NCBI RefSeq assembly: GCF_002865645.1 | Contig: NW_020194684.1 | Span: 5,991,952 to 6,055,951, forward strand | Direction of reading: 5' to 3' | Origin: Hyaloscypha bicolor E | Lineage: Eukaryota; Ascomycota; Leotiomycetes; Helotiales; Hyaloscyphaceae | Length of the DNA: 64,000 nucleotides | Part shown: positions 23,592 to 36,578 of the stretch, piece by piece | Layout of the letters: each line of letters begins with the position of its first letter | Numbering within the stretch: the stretch's first letter is position 1 | Made by a program: the position numbers and the translations under genes | Notes under the pieces: model-generated | What the model saw: the letters and a program-made list of their open reading frames with translations, nothing else | What the model was told of the DNA's origin: nothing | Databases searched by the model: none

Positions 23592-26500
23592 TGCCCACCA
23601 GCTGAGACTCGAGACCGCTATGCAGATGGAGTACGCAGGCCACGCACCAATTGGCCAGCCGTCGAGCCAAAATACAGGCTCACCAGTGAGGGCGCGGTGG
23701 CGGCCTGACTGTGCTTGCTGGGTTGGGGCAGTTTCGAATCCCTAGTCGACGCTGATTGACGTCGCACGTTCAGCGAGGGAAGTTCAGGCAAAGCTCTCGA
23801 ACGCGGAGCGAGCGGTGCAATCGAATGGGAGACGCAAGGAGCAGCCAGGATCACGGCGAGTGTGAGTGGTTGTGGGTACTCTGGCGGTGGTGCTGGCCGT
23901 CTGCAGTGGTGTGTTCAGGCGTGCAGTATTATTATGTACAGTTGATAGGAAATATCACAAAATGCTGACCAGGTAGGTAGGCTTCACGTCAGCCACACAC
24001 AATCGACAGCGGCGGCGACTGGGAGCGCGCAGGACGAGTCATGGGCCACCAGACTGGGCGGGGAGGGAGCAGAGAGGAGGAAGGGAACGGGAAAGGAGGG
24101 CAGCGCGCAGGAAGGACGTGATTGTTCGGGACTGGGCGGCCGGGGAATTACTTTGGACGGAGAGTCGTGATTCGCGGTGTTGATGAGCAGCTGCTTCTTA
24201 GATGACTTTGGTGACGATACTTGCAGGGCTGCCCAATTGTTGCAGCTCCCCTGCTCGCCTGCACCCCCCCCTTGCTCTTTTTTGCCCAGCTCCGGCTCAT
24301 GAGGTTCTGTTACTCTTTCCTCCGGACTCACCTCCTTCAACCTTGCTGCAATTCTCTGTCCACTTCTGCAAGTAAACACATATCTGGACCCTCCCTCTCC
24401 ACGCCCATCTCTGAGCCGACTGTCTCCTATTACTCTGCTGCGGATCCAGATTAGAATTCGTTTGGACCTGCTTGGCGACCGCGGCTTCTGATTGGCAGTT
24501 TCAGACATCAACTCAGGTACAGTACTGGCAGTGCCACGATTCTCACGACAATGAAAAAGCGCTTTCGATTCCGTCAAGCAGCCCCGCCATGTCCTTAGCC
24601 ACGCACCGTTGCGTATCCACTGGCCCGGTAGCTCCAACGATCGCTAGGTACACTAGGTACTAGGTGAGGGCTTGAACAGCCTTTCAAGCCAAGGTCAAGC
24701 CCAGTTCAAGCTAAAACCAAGAAGCGACAGAGGCCGGCTGCATGTACGGAAAAGAGACGCCAACTCCACGCCTGTCTGCAGGAACTCGATACCGGCTGCA
24801 GGTACGTGGCCTCTGTCACCAGATAAAAGACTCGAACGGTGTAGCTCCGAGATAGTTGAAAGGTGCAGCAGTTCCAGAGAAAGCAGGGGGTGGTGAACGC
24901 CTTCTGCCGAGCCCCTATTTCCTGCTCCCGAGAAGCGGTGAAAGGCGTGCTTTTCATAATTTTACATTACTGTATTCAAACAGTGCACATCTTAATTTCA
25001 GATCCATGAGGCCTCTCCTCTCCGGGCTTGACTCGGAAACGTCCAGCAGACCAACGTGGGCGAGCTTCGGCCTGACGACGCGCCGTGGTGTAACCTTATC
25101 ACGGCCGATGTCAACCTCCATCAGTAATATCCAGCCTCCAGGATGTCATTTAAGCTCATCCACCAGCATTTACCCAAAAGCAAATACACACTACCCGCGC
25201 CACACGCGACCCGCCCATTTGCAGCAGTACGCGTGCCCCTCTATCGCCGGCACCAAGCTTTATCCAAAGCATGGGGTAACAGGGACAGGCCAGACCAGAG
25301 CACACCTGAAACTGTGAAACATGTTTCCCGAGTTCCCAACGCAGACAATTGCGCGATGAACCTGTCTCAGATGTCTGACTCCATCGAGCAGGTGGTCAGG
25401 ATGCCCAGGCCGGGCAAAGGGATCCTGGAGAAACGGTCGTGGTGGTCTGACTCTCTGGAAAACGAGCAGCCGAGCAAGGCATATCAATGCACGCGTTTAT
25501 GGTTAACCTTCCATTCGGACCCCGGATCTGCGATGGCGATGGAAAGCAATCATGCTCTGCTGCACGCACTTGAGGTTCGCAGCAGACGAAGGGGGGGGGG
25601 GGGCACGGAGGAGCCAAGGGGCAATACCAGATCCGAGCGCTTGAGCACCACAGTGGCGCAAAGACCTGCCGGCGAGTGGTTTCGCTACCGTTTCCGCAAC
25701 CGCCTGCATCTCACATCAAAAGTCAAAAAGGGAGCAGGTAGGCAGGTTGCGCTCTGAACTCAAATTTGGATGATGCGCCGTCTTGTCCCTCTCCCTGCGT
25801 CCCACAGATGATCTTGAACGGAGCAATGAGCTTCCCGAATCCAGTGAGCTTTCGCTGACGTAAAGGAGAGGCCGCTGCAAATTCCATCCGCGTGTTTCTT
25901 CGGGAGGTGGCTCTTCCTTGGAGAAGGTGCTGTAAATGCAAACGCGCGCCCGGCCTGCCGGTCAGCAGTTGGAATACGATCTGATTGCAGTACCTTTTCT
26001 TCGCTTCCTGAGCACCTTCACCCTTGAAGCCCTGGATTCAGGAGAAATGGGCCGCTTGACAGCTGACTAGCCCGTGCCGCCCCCATCGGGGTCCTGCACT
26101 GCTGCAGTGCTGCACCCACCTCACGGGAACCTCGCCAATTCCTAGCGGCCACATCGCACGCCGAAGCCCTTGGCTCATGGTGACAGCGGGCCAGTTACTA
26201 GTCAGTGCCAAGAAGGCAGCCTTCCAACTTCCAAGCGCTGCAGCGGAGAAGCGGTGTGACAGAAGCAAGAGGCTTCTTCCAGTGATACAGCAGCACTTGC
26301 ACTGGCCAGAGGGAGCACAGTGGGCCTGCCCGCCAAGCGCTCCATTGGTGCGGATAATTACCCCTGAAGCAACAAGCGAAGTGTCGTTGAAACAAGAACG
26401 TGATGCGGGCGAGCCTCCGTGCTCCCAAACGCATACAACTCCATCGTTGTACAACATACAACAGACAAGAAACATCTAATCTGGGCTAAATACAGCGTGA

Positions 26501-28719
26501 CTTCTTATCGAGTCATTGATCTCGTATCTGGGCGGCAAACGATGAGATTTAAGGAACCATCGGTCCCATCAGCCATGTATCAACACCAGCCAAGCCAGAG
26601 CCAAAGACAGACGTCAGTGCCACTGGTCTGCAGCTCTGCGACCATCACGATACAAGTTGCTTTCCCAACCAAACGCCATCACTGCACTCTGGATAGGTAC
26701 TCCACTGGAACCACGTCTAAAAGATTACAATCTCGAGGCTCTCAGGCTCCGTCTCATAATAGACCTAAAAGTTCCACAAATAGTCCTCTTACAGATCTCG
26801 AGCACTCAGACGCCCTCGTTCCCCGCCTACTACGAAGGTACAGATCTCGCCAGGCAGCATCGGCCGTGGATTAGCCAGTGCTGAAACACCATCAATCACG
26901 CTCCCCACTCCCACACACCAAATCACAATCCGCCAAGGAATCGATGCCGTACATATCCTCCCAACCAATGAGACATCAACGTCCCACCCACCCTTCTGGT
27001 TCGCTCAGCCGTCTTGAACGATTTTGAGCCTCTTGTTCAACCCGGGCACTGCCGAGTATGGAACAAATGACATGCCCTCTTACGAGATCATCGCCTTTTC
27101 TTACCATCCGCTCATCTTCTTCGGCTGCCTGATACCCTTCACATGTCATCCATCTGCATGCCTTCCAAAATCCAACCAAGAATCCCGCCACGATGCGGGC
27201 GAGCTGGAAGCTATTTAGGTCCTGGTCCTCCATACCTCATCAACCAATCAAAGCCCATTTCCCAATATCTTCAACCACACCTCTGCCAACCTTCCACACT
27301 GGCACCACGTACACATGACAATTTCTGCACATCATCTCAGCCACCTAGGACCCAATAATCCGGATTCCAACTGCGGGTAGTCGGGCCCCTTCCGTACTTA
27401 CGACGCCTCTGTGATTCCCCAGCTGAGCTCCGGTGGCACCGATTCGCTCCTCCCGAACTTGCCTGCATGCAGTATTCGTGATAGCTTTCCCTCCTTAGCT
27501 GGGAATTCCCCATCGAATCGGCGCCGCCGGTCAACTTTTCGTGAATCACAATACACGTGTTCCCTTATGTCATGCATACGGGAATCTGAGAGGCAAATGA
27601 GAAGTGAGAAATGGTAAAACATGGACCTCGTATCTTGAGATCTGACCAGAGCAAGATTTTAGGTCGCAATCCATCCTTAGTGGGAATAGAAAGTTGTTTG
27701 GTATGAGGTTTGAGGTTTTGGGTAGATGAGGAGAGCTGGACAGAATTGCCGAGTTGTTGTTCCACGGATCTGCCTATTCAAGTATGACGAGACGCTTGGG
27801 TTAATATATTCCACGCAAACCCGAACATGAAAACCTCTCTAGGGTTTCTATTCGGAGTTCTGGTGCCACTTTCAATGACTCGGTAAGCAGGGAACAAGGC
27901 TACATAGATTCAAAACCGTGAAAGGGTGTGACTTCCTTTCTCTGCCCCAAGTTGTCGTCCAAGTCAAGCCACTCGGCCCACAACATCCAATGACAACCCA
28001 GATTCCACCAAGCAGAACCCCTCCACAATACCCCTCTTGCCCCGCCAAGTAATCACTTGACGCCTTGCACACCAAGGAACTCAAGTTCCTCAGCATATGC
28101 AAACCAACTGCACATACCGTCTGAATGAACATGTTAGCCAACCTTTCCCCACTGCGCAACTGCATGCCCTCACCCGAACAAGGTCACTCGCTACTGCACT
28201 TCGGAACCGCACAGCTATCAACACTTCAAGTGACGCAAGCTGCCTATTCCACGCTAACGTGCGTTCCTGCACTCCGGGATCCCGCAGCTGCCAGCGAACA
28301 TGTGCTCGCTACTGCAATGTTCATGTACTCCGGAACCCCACAGCTGCCATTGACCTCCCGTACCGCAAGATGCCTATTCTCGTTCGCATGATCACTCACT
28401 ACTGCAAGTGCAACGGAAAGTAGCATGTGTCAGCTGTCAAGTAATATAACTCGCCTTACAGGTTTATGTCGAGAGCCTTTCCGTCCTTGATAGATGACCA
28501 CACAGGCGGTAATCCGAGTCCATATTAAATTTCAAGACACGCAAACTTGAAGCATGGCAGCCTTGCAGCAAGAAAGCCAAGACAAAATTCATCTCACTTG
28601 AAACAAGAAGACGGCAAGACAGAATGTATAGTACCATTGAGAAAGAACGGCCTATATCAAGAATAACCAATCTACTCATAAGCTTTGGGACAATGAATAG
28701 GGAGTGGAGCAATTCTCCT
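23592..28719. other. Five-kilobase stretch without recognised genes
   Basis: GC content is normal but no frame shows motifs or convincing exon structure. The first ~600 bp are probably the promoter and 5' UTR of the RhoGAP gene. A run of 13 G lies at 25591-25603. A 76-codon frame at 26657-26884 has amphipathic, protein-like sequence but no partner exons. Imperfect direct repeats of the type ctactgca...cggaaccccacagctgc occur around 28180-28410. A tRNA search by eye found nothing. Confidence 0.5.
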
Positions 28720-31700
28720 CTAACAACCAGCTCTCCCATCACCTTCACTTTCCTGACAACCTCGTGCATGCACAACCCTGCAAACAAGCTCTTCTTCAAC
28801 ACCATCACTAGCAACAATTCCCATTTCTCCAACCACCCAATTAACCTGTTCTCCCCGGTCCACACAACTCTCGCCTAAATTCCCTCCAGTACCCCCTGAA
28901 AACACGTCGGCCTCCTTCTGGGCAACTCTCGCCTCCCTAACAACCTCCCAAGCTCTCACCTTCTCCCTCCTCTGCCTGGCAGCCCTCCTCGCCACATCCG
29001 CCAACGTATTGACGCCCAGTCCCTCAAAACGACTCAGATCCGCCAAGAACTTCCTGATTCCACACCCAGTGATCTCTTCAATCCACTTATCGACGTCCTC
29101 ATCACAAGCCGCTGCCGTGGCAACGTGGAGGCCTTTGAAGACTTGCTTGTCTGTGATCTTGCCTGGCTTGAGCGCGATGGAGTCAAGTGATGGATTTGAG
29201 ACGACATCTGGGAGTTGAGTAGGGGGTTTGACCACCACCGGAGGTTGAGGGGCTTGAGGAAGTGACTTAGACCGTGAGCTTGTAGAGTATTGGGCTCGCT
29301 TTGGTGGAGATTGAGATTGCTTGAGTTTGAGTCTTGGTAAAGAAGGCCTCTTCATTGGATCCGGGATTGGAGGTTGGTCGGTGTACACCACATCTATCTC
29401 TATCGGCATAAATTTCTCGTCAGGAACCTCGTCGCTTTTGGCGACTTCTTCTACGGGCTGATCAATGGCCGGGGGTTTTACTCGCTCTTCTGGGCAAGGA
29501 GCTGATCTTGGTGAAACGACGTCTATCGTTGACCGCCGAGATTCCTGATCTGGCACATTCCATTGACAGGTGTGCATTGGAGATATAGTTGCAGGTGCTT
29601 GTGCAGAAGGGAAGCATTGCTGACATGTGAGAGACGACCGTGAAGTGCAAGTATGGCACAATCCAGGTCTCGAAGAGTGTTCGGGGTCAGATTCTGGGTC
29701 CGGGGGAGCTCCATTGGCACACTTGGTGTAGAGCTTAGGTGATGGCAACCTCTCTTCTGTACTGGGAGAACTGGTCTCATCTTCCGGTTTGGGACCAGGT
29801 GGCTCCAGATCATCAGTCTGTATGATTTGGTCGACTCCTTCCCACTTCACTCTAGACTGTTTCCGAAATTTCGACCCCGAAGAAGTAATAACTGGCTCTG
29901 AGCATGCTCTGCAGTCGTTCCTGCACTTATTTTTGACCAGGGGAAATGTTTTGTTACGTCCGCTGACGATTGGTGCTCTTTTATTGTCGCCCTCATTTTT
30001 CTTCGCCGTTGTTTCTTCGGATTTTGTCTGAGGGGCTTCAGCGTCTACATCAGTCTGCGTTGCCATGTCTACATATGTGGTGATAACACTAGTGTCAATG
30101 ACGCCAACGCCAATGTTGTCGGTCTGCGTAAACACCTCAACCTGCTGCATAGGGATATCTGGTTCGTTCGCAATCCTTGTGGACCGTTTTGAGATTGGCC
30201 GAGCTTTACATCATTAGCTACACCTCCTGAATCTTGAGGCCTTTACTCACGGGGAACTACGGGACCACTTTTCCTGATTCTCTCCATTGTCTTCTCCTTC
30301 GGGGGAGAACCAGAAGTTGCAACCCAACCTTCAAGTGGAGTTGGTGGCTCCAGTTTATCTACACTGGGAGCAGCACTCATCTTATTTGTGGGCGAAACAG
30401 TCTCAGGTGAAGTCTCAGGTTTTCGAAGCCATGGCAGAGACTTCTTACTTGCAGTCATGGGCGCTGAAGGAGGTGGTCTTGATGGTGGTGAGGCTACCCT
30501 CTCGTGTGGTGGAGTGAAGCCAATGATTGTATGATCGGTTTCCGATGATGGCTCTCTTGCGGTCTTCGGTCGTGGAGATGTCTTTTCATGTGGCGGTGTC
30601 CAACCCAGTACCGTTGTCCCTGTTGAACCGGAGGCATACGATGGCTCCCTAGGTTTCTCCTTTTGCTTGCCCTTTCGAAGTACCATCTTGTCGTCTTTCG
30701 GTGGGGTAGGCGGTGGTGATTGTTCCACCTCAAATCTGGACAATCGCCGCTGCTGATCTGATGTAACAGCAAGTCCGGCAGACTGGAATTGTGCTTGATA
30801 AGGTCTGAATTCGCCAATGGTACGTGCTGATAGTGTGGTCGGTGTAGCGACAAAAGTCCCTTTCGGTAATGACCGACAAGCTTGGAGATAGAGTTCGATT
30901 TCTCTTGTAAACTTCTTAAGAGCCTTCCGTTGACTCGGAGTGCGAGAAGAGGTATCAGAAACGATTGTACCACGGCTTGATGAAACAATGGTTCGATTCG
31001 AGAGAGTATTGGCTCCTTCGGGTTTGGTGTGAAGGCCCAAGGAGTTCACAGCTTCCCAAAGCTCTGCCGATGCACGACTTTGCTTCTTATTTGCCGGCGA
31101 TTGGATTGTACTAGCTCCACTGGTACTTTCTCTGATGTGAGCTGGGCTAGACTTGCTTCGATTTTCAATACGATTCTTCGGGTCAATCCTACAATCATAA
31201 ATTCGCTGTCTTTCAAGCGCTTGAGAACCACGAAATGTATTTCTCCTACTAACCGTCTCAAGAGGACCCACGTGAGCGTACTACAATGAACTAGAAGTCA
31301 GCAATGCTCGACATTGTTCCAGAATGCTTGTCACAATGGCTCCGGAGACATGTCTGCATACCTCTGCTCCAGGTCTCCTTACGGAGTGGATCCGCGAGAG
31401 ATCTGGGTTCGGAGACGACCTCTTCCGGTTCTCAAAGTTCTGGGAGTTCTGGGGCTTCCCGTAGGCTGGCACTTCCGCAACATGAATCAACGAGTACAGG
31501 TTCTCTGGTTCTCTCTTGTATGCTTTGACCCGTCTTACAGAAGAGCTAGCCGCTCCATCGGTGGAGGGAATCACGCTGTCCTGTGGATGCTGATTTCGAA
31601 GTCCAGACGTTGTGCCAACACTTCTGGATGATTGAGGCCTAATTGAAGCAGTTTCGAACGTCCTTCTGTTGGCAAGCTCCGCCTGTGAAGCGGCCCATCC

Positions 31701-31991
31701 AAACACCTGGATGTGTTGCCTTGCCCTCTGTATAGCGTGTCTGCGAGATCGAACGACTGCTGATGTGCCTGTACTTCTTGAACTTCGTCCCCGTCGCCTT
31801 CGAAATCGAAAGTTGAATCGCTGTTTCTTGCGTGCTTGTAGAAGGGAATTCCCAAGGGGTACTCGCAAAACTTGTTCAGCAGCGAGCTGCGAACGGGACC
31901 GAACGGAATTTCGAGGCGTGGATGCAACTCGAATTCGTGGAAGATGATGGTGAGGACGGCCCTTCCAATGGATTTTGATATTGGGCATCAT
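28720..31991 (-). CDS. Large low-complexity protein with TQT motifs (unknown function)
   Basis: Exons on the minus strand are 31991-31362, 31280-30251 and 30158-28720, giving about 1,032 residues. Both joins use GT-AG and keep frame. The N-terminus is strongly basic and Arg/Ser-rich. The middle has two related motifs, LGWTPPHEK and IGFTPPHERV. Around residues 564-670 three segments of TQTD/IQTD type occur (VFTQTDN, MATQTDV, IIQTDD), resembling dynein light chain LC8 binding sites. A CHTC-x7-CQQC cluster could bind zinc. A basic helical stretch (ARRAARQRREKVRAWE) lies near the end. I do not recognise the family. The exact start and the last ~50 residues are uncertain. Confidence 0.65.
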
Positions 31992-32895
31992 GGAGAGAAT
32001 CTATAAGGATGCATTTTAGGAGGTTGAAGGGAGTTGAAGCTTGTTCCGGATATTCCTGGGACATTGGCATAGAGTCGTGCTTTCCCTAATTGCTGCCATG
32101 GCCGCCAATTGGCATCACTCCCACCTGCCTTTGCTGATTGCCCTTGACAACATCGGAATGGCTTCTTGGTAAATATCCGAACAACACCAGGACAATGATA
32201 ACCATGCTGGAGGCTGAATGTCCGCAACAAATTTGGTACATTGAAATCCCAAAGCCTCACTCATCGTATATCCTTGATCCCGGGGGACGAGTACATTTCG
32301 AGCTGCCTTTGCCCTTTTCGTAGCAGGAATTCTATCGCAGCAAAGTCTTTCTTGTCAAGGCCAATGCCTTTTTCGAATTCCGTCCTGCATTAAAACCCCA
32401 TTAACTTCACTTCCCAAAGCTGCCCGGGAACTCTCAAGATCTACTCACCTTGCAAAGGACTTGAAATGCGGTCTCGCAATCTACTTACCTTCATCAGCAA
32501 GAGCTCGCAGACACTGTTCACCCAAGCTCACAACATCTTTCTTCCTGCTTTCCCGTAGGCATTTCCGATAAAGAGATAACACCTCTCTCTGCAGACCCGA
32601 ATACCTCATTGCGGCTTCCCTGCGCTTCTAGTCGTCTCAATTGATGCAGGCGAAGTTTCTCTTGAAGCTCGAGGATTGGTGGACTTTCGATGACGGGAGG
32701 ATTCCGAGATTGCAGGGATCAGAGCTTCTGCATGTCTGGTGGGTGGAGCTGTCCGATGACGGCAAATTGAACGTCCACTTCCCGACTTCTTTGCTGCCTT
32801 CAGGAAAGTGTATTGCTCGGAGACTTCTCTTTTATTTATTGTACCCAATCTCTCCGTAGATTTATCTGAATTTCGGAGTCTCAACTGATCTTGAG
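31992..32895. promoter_or_regulatory. Shared upstream region of the TQT-motif gene and the FAH-family gene
   Basis: About 900 bp between divergent genes. Small frames in it have no recognisable content. It should hold both promoters and possibly 5' UTR introns. Confidence 0.45.
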
Positions 32896-33908
32896 ATGGC
32901 TACGTTTTCCGTCAGTTTCTCCACCCGCGATTGTCCAGACACTTACAATTTTCTCAGAGACTTATCAGGTTCTTGGCAAAAGACGGGCGAACCTATTATG
33001 GAGATGCAATTCTTCCTGACGGAGTGACAGATATTGCTAAAGCCAAACAGGCTAAGATTATTCGAGGTCAGATCTTTGGAAAATATGATGTTACAGACCA
33101 AGTTGAAGATATCCGTCTCCTACTCGCACCACTGGCCCTGGATGACGCGAAGACTGTGAGATGCTTGGGACTCAATTATGAGCAACATGCGAAAGAGGTG
33201 TGTTTCCTCTCATACCAGAAGAGATACGTATTAACATTCTCAGTCAAACTTACCAATTCCTAAATTTCCCGTCCTCTTTGTAAGTCTTTCTCCCATTGCA
33301 CTCATATGATAGGGCTCACATACTCTCAGTACAAGCCCATTACCTCTCTTGCGGGCCCAACAGATCCTATCCCAGTCCATCCTTTGGCTCAACAAGGCAC
33401 TGGACTAGACTATGAATGCGAGCTTGTCGCCATAATTGGAAAAGCCTGCTCAGACGTTCCCGAATCCTCTGCACTGGACTACGTATTAGGATATGCAATC
33501 GGAAACGACGTCTCTCACCGAGACTGGCAACTCAAGCACGGCGGCGGTCAATGGTCCCTCGGGAAGGGTTTCGATGGCTGGGCCCCGTATGGTCCAGGTA
33601 TCGTGAGCAGCAAGATTATCAAAGATCCTCAGAACCTACAGATCACGACCAAATTGAATGGGAAGACGGTTCAGGAGAGCAGTACGAAAGACATGATATT
33701 TGGTATTGCGAAGACGATTGCATTTTTGAGTCAAGGGACCACGTTGTTACCTGGTGATTTGATCTTCACTGGAACGCCACAAGGCGTGGGAATGGGAAGG
33801 AAGCCACAGCTTTGGTTGAAAGATGGCGATATCGTGGAGGTTGGATTAGAGGGTGTAGGGAGTTGCGTGAATAAGGTTGAGTTTACGAAGCCTAAGTCTA
33901 AATTGTAG
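32896..33908 (+). CDS. Fumarylacetoacetate hydrolase family protein (FAHD1/2-like)
   Basis: Members cleave or tautomerise acylpyruvates and oxaloacetate-like substrates using a divalent metal; the exact substrate cannot be told here. Four exons are inferred: 32896-32910, 32958-33197, 33244-33279 and 33330-33908, all joined in phase 0, giving 289 residues. The family core starts at CLGLNYEQHAKE. The metal and active-site region is visible as DYECELVAIIGKA and NDVSHRDWQLKHGGGQW, followed by GDLIFTGTPQGVG near the end. The length suits an FAHD2-type enzyme. The first exon is only five codons and the third only twelve, so gene finders may miss them. No targeting peptide is obvious. Confidence 0.88.
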
Positions 33909-34158
33909 ATGGAACTAAACGCAGTTGAGAACTGCGGCAACTTCATTGATAGAACTTTGAAAATTGAAATTGACGGCCGTTTCTACTACAATTTTCATGA
34001 CAAGGTCGAAAGGAACTCTGTAGAGGAAATATCCGCCTGGTATCCAACACTCCTAACTCCAAATTCTCTCTCTTATGTCTTATTCATCTCATCTCTCATC
34101 CTGTCTCATCTTTTCGCTTTCGACACTGATTTGTCCAACTCATACTAACATCCTCACC

Positions 34159-34862
34159 TCACATAAACATCTTGGCCAAACTAACTGCACCCCCGATGCC
34201 TCCTAGCCCTCCAACTACACTCCCAATCCCCTCCCCAAGCCCACCCAGCGGCCCCTCAGCCTTCGTTCTCTCAAACTGCATGTGTCCCCCATGACCCCTT
34301 CCAACACCACCCATACTCCCACCAGCCGCAGCACCGAACATCTTCTCAATGCCTCCCGGTAATCTGATCCCGAACTTCGCCAATAGACCTGCCAATGCGC
34401 CTCCGCTTATGAGAGGCATTATTACAAGCATGAAGACTTTCATCGGGTGTTTCTTGAGGTAGTATAACAGGTCTCGCAACAGGCGGCGCAGCTTGGAGTA
34501 TATGCGCGACATGTAGCCCGAGCGAGGGGACCGTTTGTAGTAAGATGATGACCGCTGGGCTCCTGCTGCCCATCCTATTCCAATGTTAACAGCGTCCCAT
34601 TTCCACTTGCCCAAAGAACGCAAATCTTACCAAAGAAACTACTGCGGCTCGAATTATGCTTCGGATCACCGAGCCCAAAGATGCCGCTTCCCCGCGAGGC
34701 ATTGTGCTTCGGGTCCCCAAGTCCAAAGATCCCAGACCCTCGCGGAGACGAGTGCCGGTGGTGTTTTCCGCTGCTGCTGGATTTGCGGTGCTCATGGTGG
34801 CTGCTGCTGTGGTGGTGGCGATGGGAGCTCCCAACTTCTGAGGCGCCGTCGAACCAGCCCAT
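34159..34862 (-). CDS. His/Ser-rich protein with one membrane helix and an internal duplication
   Basis: Exons on the minus strand are 34862-34631 and 34574-34159 (intron 56 bp), giving 215 residues. After MGWFDGASEVG the protein is rich in His and Ser (HHHSSSHHEHRK). The segment RGSGIFGLGDPKHN is then present twice in tandem. A basic region (YSKLRRLLRDLLYYLKKHP) precedes one hydrophobic helix (VFMLVIMPLISGGALAGLL). The C-terminus is Gly-rich, ending GGIGGAVSLAKMFM. A role as a small membrane-associated protein is inferred; I know no named family. It is divergent from the J-protein gene at 35402. Confidence 0.75.
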
Positions 34863-35401
34863 TTTGCGAGTTTGAGGGAGCTTGTGGGGAGCTTGAGCTT
34901 GAGCTTTGACTGAGCTTGTGTGAGAGCTGGAAAGTCGCAAAGCTTATTGAGATGTGATATTTGAGATTCAAGCTCCGCGAACACTGCCCAAGGCAATTGA
35001 GTTGGGCGCGAATGGATAGGATAATGAGTCGGTTAGTTTACGGCGAGTGGTGAGGGGAGAGAGAAGTAGAGGAGAGAGTGGAGCTGCAGTTGAGACTTTT
35101 GGCTGTCAGCTTCACCGCTTCGTAATTGGAGAGGCTGGGGTCCGAGGTGACAGGGGTCGGGAGTGAAAGAAAACACGTGCTTTGGGACTAGACAGGGGAT
35201 GAAACGAAACTGTGGCTTTTGGAATGTGCACCGCCACTCATGACGCACACAAGAATCCAGACCAGTTGGTATATTCAGTTCTCGAGGACAAGTCACACGC
35301 TTTGCTTTCTTCTTTCTGAACAGAGCATAAAGTTCCGACTTTACTCTGAGATCTCTCCGCCTGTTTTTGAACTTTTGGAAGAAACAAACTAGAGAACAAT
35401 C
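34863..35401. promoter_or_regulatory. Shared upstream region of two divergent genes
   Basis: 539 bp between the start codons of the His/Ser-rich membrane protein (minus) and the J-protein (plus). No clear TATA box or repeated site is seen. Confidence 0.5.
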
Positions 35402-36270
35402 ATGGCAGGAGTTCCAGTTGATTACTGTAAGTCCAGCCTTGTCAGCCTACTTCTTTCTTGATATCTAACAGCAACACAGACGCAGCACTAGGAGTCTCCT
35501 CCACAGCAACAACGCAGCAGATTCGAGATGCCTATAAACGGTACCTCCCCTCCCCTTCATCTTCCTTCGGAGTAGTAACTAACAGCTCCCCAGAGCAGCC
35601 CTCAAAACCCATCCCGACCGCGTCCCCTCCGATTCCCCAGAACGCGCCGAACGAACCCGCAAATTCCAACTCATAAACGACGCCTACTTCACGCTCTCCG
35701 ACGCCGCCCGCCGCCGAGACTACGACTCCGCACGCACCTACCACGGCTTCGGCAGCGGCGCCTCCACCGCCTCAACAGCCTACAACTCCGACCAAGACGG
35801 CGACGAAGACATCCCAGACCCAGGTCCTTCCCCACCTGGCGGCTTCCCTTGGTCGAGCTTCGGCTTTAGCGGAAAGGCAAAGAATCAGGAAGAGGAGCAG
35901 AGTTTCCAGAACGAGCAGTTTGGCGACGTGTTTGAGGAGATGTTGAGGGAAGAGGGCATGGCGGAGCAGGGGGGCACGCCGACGGGGAAGTTCTGGAGTG
36001 TGGTGGGCGGACTTAGTGGGGGTGCGATGGGGTTTATTGTTGCGAACTTTCCGGGTATGCTTGCGGGTGCTGTTGCAGGGAATAGATTGGGGGCTGTCAG
36101 GGATGCGCGGGGGAAGAGTGTGTATGCTGGTGAGAAGTGATTGTGCTGTTGTTTTTGAGACCGTGACTGATTGGGATACAGTTTTCCAGGAACTGCCGGC
36201 GAGTGATAAGAGTCGTTTGTTGAGCCAGCTTGCTGCTAAGGTTTTCAGCCATGCAGTGGGATCAGGATGA
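35402..36270 (+). CDS. J-domain protein with glycine-zipper-like C-terminal segment
   Basis: Co-chaperone that would stimulate an Hsp70. Exons are 35402-35426, 35480-35540, 35594-36129 and 36182-36270, giving 236 residues. The J-domain is at the very N-terminus: VDYYAALGVSSTATTQQIRD, then KTHPDRVPSD with the essential HPD, and INDAYFTLSD. The C-terminal half contains GGLSGGAMGFIVANFPGMLA, a Gly-rich hydrophobic stretch that may enter or touch a membrane. No signal peptide precedes the J-domain, so it is cytosolic or membrane-attached from the cytosolic side. The last exon encodes only 30 residues (VFQELPASDKSRLLSQLAAK...). Confidence 0.88.
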
Positions 36271-36578
36271 GATTATGGGATTATGGGTTAGGACGGTCAG
36301 ATGAAGATACCAGAGTTGTGATGGCGTTGTGGGATGGGCATTTCGGTACGGAGGTATATGGGATGATACGTGAATGATGGAAGGAATTTGGAAACAGGTC
36401 AAGGAGGCCATGACCCTTTCCGAATCAGTAAGACATGCAATATAATACCTTTCGAATAACTAATAGAAGGCATCGAAGGTCTCAATCATTCAAGCGTGGT
36501 TGTGAGACGGTGTGAAAGTGCCAGTGAAAGAAATCCATTAAAAGCAAAATAAGTCTATCATGCCAATCAAAGAAACGC
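36271..36578. other. Intergenic between convergent genes
   Basis: 308 bp with the two 3' UTRs. An A/T-rich stretch near 36430-36460 (aatataatacctttcgaataa) may carry a polyadenylation signal. Nothing else is seen. Confidence 0.4.

Noticed and set aside
23984..24637. 217-codon minus-strand open frame upstream of the RhoGAP gene
   Set aside because: Composition is Arg/Pro/Ser noise without domains. More likely promoter or leader sequence.
25591..25603. Run of 13 G as a functional element
   Set aside because: A lone homopolymer with no partner G-tracts for a quadruplex; it may be a sequencing artefact.
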